Notes under the pieces: generated by a model
Databases searched by the model: none
Told to the model about the DNA's origin: nothing
Seen by the model: the letters and a program-made list of their open reading frames with translations, nothing else
Position numbers and translations under genes: made by a program
In this document: positions 1 to 6,827 of the stretch, piece by piece
How positions within the stretch are numbered: position 1 is the first letter of the stretch
Layout: every line of letters begins with the position of its first letter
DNA from: an uncultured Clostridia bacterium
GTDB lineage: Bacteria; Bacillota; Clostridia; Christensenellales; Borkfalkiaceae
DNA: 9,557 bases
Assembly: GCA_937920115.1 (NCBI GenBank)
Contig: CALGVF010000199.1
Location: 1-9,557, forward strand
Direction: 5' to 3'

Positions 1-432
1 CCTTCCCGCAGTCCTCTATCGTATAATCTTTTACTATGCCGTAGCCGCTTTCGATCAGCCGCCGTCTCAATTCTTCCGAATGTTTCATCGGCTGCAAAAT
101 AAGCCTTTTCGGCGTGAACGTTCTTCTCGATAAAAAACTCGCGATAAGCCGTCCGCCCATACCGCGACGACCGCTTGGTCAACTCTCGGAAGAGAGTCGA
201 ACCCGTCGGAAACTATCGCTTCGTACTGCCCCGAATACCGTAGTTTAAGCCTGTCGTCGGCTTTTTTAAGGCATTTTTCGGAGACGTCGGAAATTATCAC
301 TTTATCGCACAGTTTCGAGTATAACACCGCCTCGGCGATATACCCGTGGTCGCAACCGACGTCCGCAAACGAGCCGCCTTTTTCGATTTCGCCGAACAAT
401 ACCGACTGTCTTTTCGTCAAAAAATCAGTCAA
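1..432 (-). pseudogene. trmK: tRNA (adenine(22)-N(1))-methyltransferase TrmK, frameshifted and cut by the window edge
   Basis: TrmK uses S-adenosylmethionine to methylate N1 of A22 in tRNA. The first 90 codons are intact and include the SAM-binding motif ADVGCDHGY (residues 23-31) and a second Rossmann strand ending IISD (46-49). After VDQAVVA the frame goes out of register near position 162-163 and continues as unrelated residues to a TGA at 85-87. In the adjacent frame the true family sequence resumes at once: GMGGRLIASFLSRR, then RLILQP, SEELRRRLIESGYG and IEDCGK, and it stays open to base 1. One missing G (GCG-GT instead of GCG-GGT) explains everything. The start is TTG at 430-432; a TAA four codons upstream excludes a longer form. 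The gene overlaps the end of rpoD by 8 bases. It could be a true pseudogene or a sequencing/assembly error; the family identity is fairly certain. Confidence 0.85.
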
Positions 433-1480
433 TGAAGTCCTTTAACCTCTTGCTTCTCGTCGGGTGACGGAGTTTTCTGAGGGCCTTCGCCTCGATTTGT
501 CTTATTCTCTCTCTCGTTACGTTAAATTCCTTGCCGACTTCTTCGAGCGTTCTCGGTTTTCCGTCGTCGATACCGTAACGGAGTCTCAATACCTTTTCTT
601 CGCGGGGCGTTAGAGAATCGAGTACGTTTATAAGTTGCTCTTTGAGCATATTGCCCGCAACAACGTCCGTGGGAGCCGCGCTCTGTTCGTCCTCGATAAA
701 GTCGCCCAAATGGCTGTCCTCTTCCTCGCCGATAGGAGTTTCGAGCGACACGGGGTCCTGAGCGATTTTCTGAATCTCGACCACCCTCGATTCGGGTATT
801 CCCATTTCTTTCGCTATCTCTTCGGGGGTGGGTTCTCTGCCGTATTCCTGCAATAAAAGTCTCGATACTCTGCCCACTTTGTTGATAGTTTCGACCATGT
901 GAACGGGTATTCTTATCGTTCTCGCCTGATCGGCTATCGCCCTCGTTATGGCTTGTCTTATCCACCAAGTGGCGTAAGTCGAGAATTTAAAACCTTTCTG
1001 ATAATCGAATTTTTCGACGGCTTTCATAAGTCCGAGGTTGCCCTCCTGAATAAGGTCGAGGAATTGCATACCTCTACCGACGTATCTCTTCGCTATTGAA
1101 ACGACGAGTCTTAAATTCGCTTCCGAAAGGCAACGCTTCGCATCCTCGTCGCCGTCCATCATCTGCTTGGCGAGGTTGATTTCGTCGTCTGCGGACAAAA
1201 GCGGAACTTTACCTATATCTTTGAGATACATTTTGACGGGATCGTCCATGCTTATCTCTTTGATAATCTGTTCGTATAAGTCCTTGTCCTTTTCGTAGTC
1301 GTCGATAATTTTTATATTATTCTCTTCGAGTGCCTTATAGATTTCGTCAATCTGATTGGCGTCCGCGTCGATTTTGTCGAGTCTGTCGCACAACGCGTCC
1401 GAACCTATCGACCCCTTCGTTTTATAATCGCTTATAATCGAGTCTATCGTCTGTTTTAATTGTTCGTCGGTTATTGCCAT
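425..1480 (-). CDS. rpoD: RNA polymerase primary (housekeeping) sigma factor, RpoD/SigA
   Basis: This 351-residue protein directs core RNA polymerase to -35/-10 promoters of housekeeping genes. Regions can be read in order: a short acidic N-terminal domain of the 1.1 type (about 1-75), region 1.2 with DPVKMYLKDIG (80-90), region 2 (about 117-187) with NLRLVVSIAKRY, the core-binding FLDLIQEGNLGL and the melting/-10 segment FSTYATWWIRQAI, region 3 (about 195-270), and region 4 with the helix-turn-helix TLEEVGKEFNVTRERIRQIE near the C-terminus. The length is close to B. subtilis SigA, without the large insertion of the E. coli protein. The ATG at 1478-1480 follows GGAGG with nine bases of spacing. 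It lies 15 bases after dnaG and overlaps trmK, the usual Bacillota arrangement. The complete region 1.2-4 set and the near-invariant motifs make a group 1 sigma assignment very secure. Confidence 0.98.
   Translation of the reverse strand: MAITDEQLKQTIDSIISDYKTKGSIGSDALCDRLDKIDADANQIDEIYKALEENNIKIIDDYEKDKDLYEQIIKEISMDDPVKMYLKDIGKVPLLSADDEINLAKQMMDGDEDAKRCLSEANLRLVVSIAKRYVGRGMQFLDLIQEGNLGLMKAVEKFDYQKGFKFSTYATWWIRQAITRAIADQARTIRIPVHMVETINKVGRVSRLLLQEYGREPTPEEIAKEMGIPESRVVEIQKIAQDPVSLETPIGEEEDSHLGDFIEDEQSAAPTDVVAGNMLKEQLINVLDSLTPREEKVLRLRYGIDDGKPRTLEEVGKEFNVTRERIRQIEAKALRKLRHPTRSKRLKDFID
438..443 (-). promoter_or_regulatory. trmK ribosome binding site inside the rpoD 3' end
   Basis: The minus strand reads AAAGGA five bases before the TTG at 430-432, so it supports this unusual start codon. 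It lies within the last codons of rpoD, which suggests that translation of the two genes is coupled. Confidence 0.6.
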
Positions 1481-1495
1481 TGCTTTTTTCCTCCG

Positions 1496-3286
1496 TTAAA
1501 GTTTATTGCTTTCCTTAGTCAATTCAAATATAGCCTTGACAAGTTCTCTTCTTTTCGATAAGTCCGTTTCGTTGCGGTACGTCTCGTTAAGAAGTTTCAG
1601 TTCCTTTTCTATGTCGTCCTTTCTTATTATTGCCGAACAGTCCTTAAAATATTTCTCCTCGCCGTCCGAGCCGTACACGTTGTCGCCCGAGGACAACACG
1701 GCGTTGAACTCGACGAGTTCGTTTTCGTCGAAAAGACCTGCGATCGACGACGGAAAAATTTCCTTGCCGTTGTCTTTACATTCCCCTATCGCCTCTACTA
1801 TTTTCCCGTGAACGGGGTCGGAGAACTCTCTTCCGTATAAGTTGTAGTTTTTGGCGTATGGTTTACCGAGAAGCACCGAACAGAGAATAAATCTTTCGGC
1901 GTTTTTCACTCCGTCCTCGTCCAAATCTTTCGTCACGGTTTCGAGCGGAGTTTCTACGTTTTCTCTTGCGACGACTTTGTCCGAGTCTCTTTTTAAAGAT
2001 TCGTAAGTCGTGTCCGTATCTTTGCCGAGTTTTCTGAGCAAATCTTCTTTTATGCTCTCGTTTTCGCATTCCGCGATGACCTTTATCGCTTCCGATAAGT
2101 ATTTCCGTTTCTCGGAGAGGTTTTTGAGATTGTACTCTTTTTTAAGGTTTTTAATCTTGAAATCGACGAGCGGCAGACTGTCGTCTAAAAGTTGCCCGTA
2201 TGCTTCCGCTCCGAATTTCTTTATAACGTCGTCGGGGTCGAGACCGTCGGGAAGGCTGACGACTTTAACTTCGAGACCCTCTTTTTTAAGAATTTCGAGA
2301 CCTCTTATAGTCGCTTTCTGCCCTGCTCCGTCGCCGTCGTAACTGATAAGAACGGTGTCGGCGTATCTTTTGAGCATTCTCGCCTGCTCGACCGTAAGCG
2401 AAGTACCCATAGAAGCGACTACGTTGTGAAATCCCGCGTTGTACACGGATATGGCGTCCATATAGCCCTCGACCATTATTATTCTCGTAAGTCCGTTAGT
2501 CGCTTTTTCTTTTTTTAAGTTGTTTATGTTGTAAAGCGTTCTGTTTTTTATGAAAAGGTCGGTTTCCTGCGTGTTTTTATACTTCGCAAACTGCGGTTTC
2601 TGTTCCAAAAGCCGACCGCCGAACGCTATTACGTTGTTTAAGTTGTTGATAATCGGAATAATCAGTCTGCCGCCCAAAGCGTCGAACAAATAAGAACTGC
2701 CGTCCTCTCTCGTTTTTTTCTGACATACTCCGCATCTGAGCATTTCCTCTTCGGTATACCCTTTTTTCGCGAGGTAATGCGGGAGAGAGTGAAAATCGAG
2801 CGACGCTCCTATTCCGAACGCCGTTACGGTCTTTCTGTCTATTCCCCTGTAAGCGATATAATCGTTATGCGGTTTCGCCCGTTCGTCGCGGAGATTATGA
2901 ACGTAAAACAGAGCCGTTTCTTTCATCAGAGACAACTGCCTGTCGCGGGTGTTCTTGTCCTGCTTGCGTCTTTCGTCGTCTCTTTTATCCTCGGGCATCG
3001 GCATACCCGCGTTTTCGGCGAGGTATCTTATCGCCCCGACGTAATCGAGGTTTTCCATGGTCATTACGAAGGTTATCACGTCGCCGCCTCTGCCGCAACC
3101 GAAGCACTTGAAAAATTGCCCCGATTCGTTCACCGTGAACGACGGAGTTTTTTCGGAATGTCCCGGCAAAGGACAGCATGCCCAATGACTTTTGCCTTTC
3201 TTTTTAAGCACGCAATATCTTCCGACGATATCTACTATGTTGTTTTTCTGTTTTAACTCTTCGATAAATTTCTCGTCGAACGCCAT
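1496..3286 (-). CDS. dnaG: DNA primase DnaG
   Basis: This 596-residue primase makes the RNA primers for lagging-strand and origin synthesis and docks on the replicative helicase. An N-terminal zinc-binding domain (about 35-70) contains EKTPSF and CFGCG with candidate ligands C38, H43, C61 and C64. The RNA polymerase core includes RLIIPI and NNVIAFGGR (207-225). The TOPRIM catalytic domain (about 268-345) has MVEGYMDA with Glu273 and SYDGDGAG with Asp317 and Asp319, the metal-binding acids. The C-terminal part (about 460-596) is charged and helical, as expected of the helicase-interaction domain. The ATG at 3284-3286 follows AGGGG with six bases of spacing. It sits 35 bases after dgt and 15 bases before rpoD. 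One oddity is the spacing of the first two zinc ligands, which is two residues longer than the common CPFH form. Function is certain. Confidence 0.97.
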   Translation of the reverse strand: MAFDEKFIEELKQKNNIVDIVGRYCVLKKKGKSHWACCPLPGHSEKTPSFTVNESGQFFKCFGCGRGGDVITFVMTMENLDYVGAIRYLAENAGMPMPEDKRDDERRKQDKNTRDRQLSLMKETALFYVHNLRDERAKPHNDYIAYRGIDRKTVTAFGIGASLDFHSLPHYLAKKGYTEEEMLRCGVCQKKTREDGSSYLFDALGGRLIIPIINNLNNVIAFGGRLLEQKPQFAKYKNTQETDLFIKNRTLYNINNLKKEKATNGLTRIIMVEGYMDAISVYNAGFHNVVASMGTSLTVEQARMLKRYADTVLISYDGDGAGQKATIRGLEILKKEGLEVKVVSLPDGLDPDDVIKKFGAEAYGQLLDDSLPLVDFKIKNLKKEYNLKNLSEKRKYLSEAIKVIAECENESIKEDLLRKLGKDTDTTYESLKRDSDKVVARENVETPLETVTKDLDEDGVKNAERFILCSVLLGKPYAKNYNLYGREFSDPVHGKIVEAIGECKDNGKEIFPSSIAGLFDENELVEFNAVLSSGDNVYGSDGEEKYFKDCSAIIRKDDIEKELKLLNETYRNETDLSKRRELVKAIFELTKESNKL

Positions 3287-3321
3287 TTTTAGCCCCTGTA
3301 ATACTTAATCTGCGTCTGCCA

Positions 3322-4308
3322 TTACCGAAGTATAAAATTCTTCGGAACGAATATCTCCTCGAACGCGTATACCGCGTATCTGTCCGTCATGCTCGAAAGA
3401 TAGTCGGTAACGACCGTGTCGATACTGAATTTTTCGAGTAAATTTCTGTAAAAATCGGGAAGTTTCTCGGGGTATTTTTTGAAATAATCGTACATAAGAC
3501 TAATCATTTCGCCCGCTTTCCCTTCTTCCGACCTCGCCGCGGGATCGACGTAGACTTTATCGAACATAAAGTCTCGGAGCCGCTCGGTCGCTTCCATTTT
3601 TTCTTTCTCCATAGTCACGGCATTTTTGCCGATTGAGTTTTTATATATGGAGAAAACCATATTGTTTATTCTCTCTCTCGAAGTTTTGCCTAAAATTTCG
3701 ATTTCCTCTTTCGGCAAATCTTTCTCTTTAAGTATTCCCGCCCTTATAGCGTCGTCTATATCGTGATTCAGATATGCTATTCTGTCGGATAACGATACGA
3801 CTTTTCCCTCCAAAGTTTTCGGATTGCCGCTCTTCTTATGCTCGACTATGCCGTCTCTGACCTCGTAGGTAAGGTTTAAATCTTCGAGTACGTCCACAAC
3901 TCTTAAAGACTGTTTGTTATGCTCGAAACCGTCGGGGTTGAGTCTGTTTAAAACCCTCTCGCCCGTATGCCCGAAAGGAGTATGCCCGAGGTCGTGTCCG
4001 AGAGCGATCGCTTCGGCTAAGTCCTCGTTCAAATCGAGACTTCTCGCTATCGACCTCGCTATCTGAGCGACGTCCAAAGTATGCGTAAGTCTCGTCATAT
4101 AATGATCGCCCTCGGGCGAGAAAAAGACCTGCGTTTTGTTTTTCAGCCGTCTGAAAGCCTTTGAGTAGATAATTCTGTCTCTGTCTCTTTGGAATTCGGT
4201 ACGCATAGGGCAAGGCTCTTCTTCCCTCATTCTGCCTTTCGTTTTATCCGAAAAGGTAGCGTAAGGAGAAAAGAACTGCTTTTCTTTCAAAAAGGTAATC
4301 TCTTTCAT
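3322..4308 (-). CDS. dgt: dGTP triphosphohydrolase-like HD protein
   Basis: Members of this HD-domain family cut dNTPs, typically dGTP, to the deoxynucleoside and inorganic triphosphate, and so help set dNTP pools. The HD metal site is complete: H78, H107-D108 and D177 (numbering from a TTG two codons upstream; subtract 2 for the ATG chosen here), within RLTHTLDVAQIARSIA, ALGHDLGHTPFGHTGE and VVSLSDRIAYLNHDIDDA. An N-terminal RDRDRIIYSKAFRRLKNKTQVF segment is characteristic of the shorter bacterial dGTPase branch of about 330-350 residues; the E. coli protein is longer. I chose the ATG at 4306-4308 (328 residues) because AGGAG lies seven bases before it, whereas the TTG at 4312-4314 would be one base from that site. 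It follows the reductase gene by 22 bases and precedes dnaG by 35. True substrate preference cannot be read from sequence. Confidence 0.93.
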   Translation of the reverse strand: MKEITFLKEKQFFSPYATFSDKTKGRMREEEPCPMRTEFQRDRDRIIYSKAFRRLKNKTQVFFSPEGDHYMTRLTHTLDVAQIARSIARSLDLNEDLAEAIALGHDLGHTPFGHTGERVLNRLNPDGFEHNKQSLRVVDVLEDLNLTYEVRDGIVEHKKSGNPKTLEGKVVSLSDRIAYLNHDIDDAIRAGILKEKDLPKEEIEILGKTSRERINNMVFSIYKNSIGKNAVTMEKEKMEATERLRDFMFDKVYVDPAARSEEGKAGEMISLMYDYFKKYPEKLPDFYRNLLEKFSIDTVVTDYLSSMTDRYAVYAFEEIFVPKNFILR

Positions 4309-4315
4309 ACTCAAA

Positions 4316-4320
4316 CTCCT
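4316..4320 (-). promoter_or_regulatory. dgt ribosome binding site
   Basis: The minus strand reads AGGAG seven bases before the ATG at 4306-4308. This spacing decides between that ATG and the TTG six bases earlier, which would be only one base away. Confidence 0.7.
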
Positions 4321-4330
4321 ATATTGATTT

Positions 4331-5044
4331 TTAAATTACTTCGCCGCCCGATACGTTTAAAATTTCGCCCGTGACGAACGAACCTTTGTCCGCGAGATAA
4401 TACGCCGCTTCCGCTACGTCCTCGGGCGTTCCGAATCTTCCGAGCGGTATGTCGCCGAGTATCTCTTTTCTGTCCTCTTCTCCGAACGATTTGTTCATTT
4501 CGGTGTCGATAAAACCGGGGGCAACAGCGTTCGCTCTTACCCCTGCGGCGGCGTATTCTTTCGCTATCGACTTGGTAAAACCTATAATCGCCGCTTTCGT
4601 CGAAGAATATAACACTTCGCACGACGCTCCGCATATCCCCCACATAGAGGAAACGTTGACTATGTTCCCCTTGCTTTCGATAAGGTACGGCAACGCTTCT
4701 TTCGTACAGTTAAACACGCCTTTTACGTTTACCGAAAAAATTTTATCGAATTCTTCTTCCGAGCAATCGAGCAAAGTCTTTACGGGTAACGCTATACCCG
4801 CGTTATTGACAAGCACGTCGATTTTTTTATAGCACGCGAAAAATTCGTTCGTCGCTTTTCTTACCGAACGAATATCTCTCACGTCGATTTCAATCGCCGC
4901 GCCGCCCGTCTCGGCGGCTATTTCGCGCGCTTTTTTTTCGGACGACAGATAGCCGACACCGACGAAATAACCACTTGCCGCAAACTTGCGGCATATCGCC
5001 TCGCCGATACCGCCCGCCCCGCCCGTTACGAGTACGGTTTTCAC
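4331..5044 (-). CDS. SDR-family reductase, probable EF-P 5-aminopentanone reductase (YmfI-like)
   Basis: A 237-residue classical short-chain dehydrogenase/reductase. Visible are the NAD(P)-binding VTGGAGGIG (6-14), NNAG (80-83), and the catalytic Asn106, Ser133, Tyr146 and Lys150. A generic search would call it 3-oxoacyl-ACP reductase FabG. However, the active-site stretch SSMWGICGASCEVLYS (132-147) differs from the usual FabG form (SS..G..GN.GQ.NY) and matches what I recall of B. subtilis YmfI, which reduces 5-aminopentanone on EF-P Lys32 to 5-aminopentanol. The gene follows efp directly, 88 bases away, and no other fatty-acid gene is nearby; both facts favour the EF-P role. The start is GTG at 5042-5044: no ATG, GTG or TTG occurs upstream before an in-frame TAA, and there is no good Shine-Dalgarno sequence. 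It opens the run dgt-dnaG-rpoD-trmK. SDR membership is certain; the EF-P role is inference. Confidence 0.9.
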   Translation of the reverse strand: MKTVLVTGGAGGIGEAICRKFAASGYFVGVGYLSSEKKAREIAAETGGAAIEIDVRDIRSVRKATNEFFACYKKIDVLVNNAGIALPVKTLLDCSEEEFDKIFSVNVKGVFNCTKEALPYLIESKGNIVNVSSMWGICGASCEVLYSSTKAAIIGFTKSIAKEYAAAGVRANAVAPGFIDTEMNKSFGEEDRKEILGDIPLGRFGTPEDVAEAAYYLADKGSFVTGEILNVSGGEVI

Positions 5045-5063
5045 TTTGTTTTCGCTATAAATA

Positions 5064-5069
5064 ATTATA
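5064..5069 (-). promoter_or_regulatory. possible -10 element for the reductase-dgt-dnaG-rpoD-trmK unit
   Basis: The minus strand has a perfect TATAAT ending 19 bases before the GTG of the reductase and just after the efp terminator. No TTGACA-like -35 is seen at 15-18 bases upstream (the sequence there is A/T only). If it is used, the leader would be about a dozen bases, in keeping with the lack of a ribosome binding site. The A/T-rich setting means a chance match is possible. Confidence 0.35.
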
Positions 5070-5070
5070 C

Positions 5071-5119
5071 AAAATCGGACGGCGTAAAATTTTTACGGTT
5101 TTCACCGCACACCGTCCGA
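5071..5119 (-). terminator. rho-independent terminator after efp
   Basis: Thirteen bases after the efp stop the minus strand forms an 8-bp perfect stem, TCGGACGG (5112-5119) with CCGTCCGA (5075-5082), followed by TTTTGTAT. The 29-base interior is itself structured: CGGT-GAAA-ACCG (5096-5107) is a small hairpin with a GNRA-type loop, and GTAAAAATTTTAC (5084-5096) is a second self-complementary piece. The U tract is short, so termination may be partial. Confidence 0.65.
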
Positions 5120-5132
5120 AAAAGCGTTGCTT

Positions 5133-5693
5133 TTATTTCTTGACTCTTTCCATATACTCGCCCGTACGGGTATCGACCCTTATGGTCTCGCCCTCGTTGA
5201 CGAACATGGGAACCTGAATTTCAACGCCCGTTTCGAGTTTCGCTCTCTTCGTAGCGTTCGTAGCGGTGTTGCCCGCAACTCCCGGTTCAGCCTCGGTTAC
5301 AAGAAGTTCCACGAAGTTTTCGCAGTCAACCGAGAAAGGCTTACCCTTATAGAACTTAACGGTAACGGGGTCGTTTTCCTTTATCCACTTCAACGCTTCT
5401 TCGACTTCGTCGTAAGTAAGCGGTTCCATGTTGAACTCTTCGTCCATGAAGTAATAGAACTCGCCGTCGTTGTACGAATAAGTCATTTTCTTCGTCTCTA
5501 TAATGGCGTTCTCGAATTTTTCGGTCGGGTTGAAAGTTATCTGCAAGGTTTTGCCTTCGACAACGTTTTTAAGAGTTGTTCTTACGAACGCCGCTCCCTT
5601 ACCGGGTTTAACGTGCAAGAAGTCTACTACCGTGTAAACTTTGCCCTCGTATTCGATTGTTACGCCTTTTCTTAAATCGCCTGCATATACCAT
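5133..5693 (-). CDS. efp: Translation elongation factor P (EF-P)
   Basis: EF-P (186 residues, normal length) binds the ribosome between the P and E sites and relieves stalling at consecutive prolines. The N-terminal KOW-like domain carries the loop HVKPGKGAAFVR, with Lys32 at the tip that enters the peptidyl-transferase centre; this loop is the B. subtilis type, in which the lysine is modified to 5-aminopentanol. Two OB-fold domains follow, and the C-terminal signature VPMFVNEGETIRVDTRTGEY is clear. The ATG at 5691-5693 follows AAGGAG with eight bases of spacing. The gene lies 23 bases after the M24 peptidase and shares its promoter, and it ends at a hairpin terminator. No beta-lysine ligase (EpmA) or aminomutase (EpmB) gene is in the window; instead a YmfI-like reductase follows. 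Confidence 0.98.
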   Translation of the reverse strand: MVYAGDLRKGVTIEYEGKVYTVVDFLHVKPGKGAAFVRTTLKNVVEGKTLQITFNPTEKFENAIIETKKMTYSYNDGEFYYFMDEEFNMEPLTYDEVEEALKWIKENDPVTVKFYKGKPFSVDCENFVELLVTEAEPGVAGNTATNATKRAKLETGVEIQVPMFVNEGETIRVDTRTGEYMERVKK

Positions 5694-5716
5694 AAATGAT
5701 ACTCCTTAAATTTGTC

Positions 5717-6781
5717 TTATTTGTAAAGTTTTTCTTTTTTTATTTTGTCGCCGCCGAGAATTATCAGCGATTTGTCGTCTTTCATAAACGACTTGTATTT
5801 GCCGTTTACAAGGTGGCAACTGTCCTCTATTCTGATACCGAACTTGCCGTTTATATAAACGCCCGGCTCGTTTGAAAATACCATATTGTTTTTAAGTCTC
5901 GCCTCGCATCTCGGGGAAAGAGTCGGATACTCATGAATGTTCACGCCTATTCCGTGTCCTAAGGAATGAGTGAAATATTTGCCGTAGCCGAGCGACTCTA
6001 AAAGGTCTCTCGCAATCTTGTCCGCTTCCTTTCCGCTTATCCCCTCTTTGATGCCTTCCGCCGCTTTCGTGTGAGCGGTAAGCACCGCAAGGTACGCCTT
6101 TCTAAACGCCTCGGTAGGTTCTCCGTAGAACATTGTTCTCGTCATATCCGAGCAGTAGCCCTTGTAAAGACAACCGAAGTCCATAAGTACGCACTCGTTA
6201 TCTTTGAGTTTCGTCTCGCCCGTCTCGTGATGCGGAACGGCGGCGTTTTTACCGAACGCCACTATCGTATCGAAAGAAGTTCCCGACGCTCCGAATTTTT
6301 TGAAGTTGTATTCGAGTTCGTTCGCGACTTCCCTTTCGGTAACGCCCGATTTGATAAATGGCAAAGTCTCTTTCCACGCTCTTTCGGCGATGTCGCACGC
6401 TTTCGCTATGTACTTGATTTCTTCGTCCGTCTTAATCGACATTTCGTCGCGAATTTCGACCGAAGCGTCAACGTACTCGAAGCCGAGTTTTTTCATTTCC
6501 TCGTATTCGCTTACCGTTATCTTCGTAAAGTCTACGGCGATAGTCTTGTATCCGTTTTCCTCGGCGAATTGTTTAAGGAAAGAATAATCGCTTCCCCTTA
6601 AAACTTTAACACCCTTTATGGTAAGGGCTTTTTCAGCCGCCTTGACGTATCTGTCGTCAACTACAAAATATTTCTTTTCGGGAGTTATCAGAACGTAACC
6701 TGCCGTGCTGTGAAACCCGAGGAAATACAACCTTTCTCTTTCGTCCGTTATAAGGACTAAATCGTAATTCTTAAAGTTCAT
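5717..6781 (-). CDS. M24B metallopeptidase, Xaa-Pro aminopeptidase/dipeptidase type
   Basis: This cytosolic enzyme of 354 residues should remove N-terminal residues before proline or split Xaa-Pro dipeptides. A creatinase-type N-terminal domain (about 1-115) precedes the pita-bread catalytic domain. The five metal ligands are all present: Asp201 (MDFG), Asp212 (SDMTRT), His276 (LGHGIG), Glu305 (NEPG) and Glu319 (IRIED), and the likely catalytic histidines are His184 (PHHE) and His283 (IHEYP). It corresponds to the gene preceding efp in B. subtilis (yqhT). The ATG at 6779-6781 has GGAG four bases upstream, a somewhat short spacing, and is preceded by a duplicated copy of the same start signal. 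A strong sigma-A promoter lies upstream. Family assignment is firm; aminopeptidase versus dipeptidase activity cannot be told from sequence. Confidence 0.94.
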   Translation of the reverse strand: MNFKNYDLVLITDERERLYFLGFHSTAGYVLITPEKKYFVVDDRYVKAAEKALTIKGVKVLRGSDYSFLKQFAEENGYKTIAVDFTKITVSEYEEMKKLGFEYVDASVEIRDEMSIKTDEEIKYIAKACDIAERAWKETLPFIKSGVTEREVANELEYNFKKFGASGTSFDTIVAFGKNAAVPHHETGETKLKDNECVLMDFGCLYKGYCSDMTRTMFYGEPTEAFRKAYLAVLTAHTKAAEGIKEGISGKEADKIARDLLESLGYGKYFTHSLGHGIGVNIHEYPTLSPRCEARLKNNMVFSNEPGVYINGKFGIRIEDSCHLVNGKYKSFMKDDKSLIILGGDKIKKEKLYK

Positions 6782-6798
6782 ATTGCTCCAAAACTCAT
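6778..6798 (-). other. six-codon upstream reading frame (MSFGAI) overlapping the peptidase start
   Basis: The ATG at 6796-6798 has GGAG four bases upstream, exactly like the peptidase start. It reads six codons to TGA at 6778-6780, and this stop overlaps the peptidase ATG (ATGA), the usual geometry for termination-reinitiation. Whether it is translated is unknown; it may be a by-product of the tandem duplication. Confidence 0.4.
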
Positions 6799-6810
6799 AT
6801 TACTCCAAAA
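6778..6810 (-). repeat. 17-base tandem duplication of ribosome binding site plus start codon
   Basis: Two copies of TTTTGGAGnAATATGA lie in tandem with a period of 17 bases (6795-6810 and 6778-6793) and one mismatch. The second copy supplies the GGAG and ATG of the M24 peptidase; the first gives an upstream GGAG-ATG pair. Confidence 0.85.
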
Positions 6811-6827
6811 TAGAAATAATATACTTT

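Noticed and set aside
155..170. Programmed -1 frameshift in trmK
   Set aside because: There is no slippery heptamer (X-XXY-YYZ type) at the break, I saw no obvious downstream stimulatory structure, and trmK is not known to use frameshifting. A one-base deletion or sequence error is simpler.
1500..1560. Internal promoter before rpoD (TTGTCA and TTGACT on the minus strand near 1520-1555)
   Set aside because: No -10 element lies at 16-18 bases from either hexamer.
4331..5044. Fatty-acid FabG as the first choice for the SDR
   Set aside because: The active-site stretch lacks the usual FabG pattern, no fatty-acid gene is adjacent, and the gene sits beside efp. FabG remains the fallback if a phylogeny says so.
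5127..5675. Long open frames on the plus strand, for example antisense to efp (5127-5675), the peptidase (6071-6601) and uvrA (7254-7814)
   Set aside because: They are mirror images of well-supported minus-strand genes, caused by codon use rich in TCG, TTC, GAC and GTC, which leaves few stops on the other strand. Their translations show no family motif.
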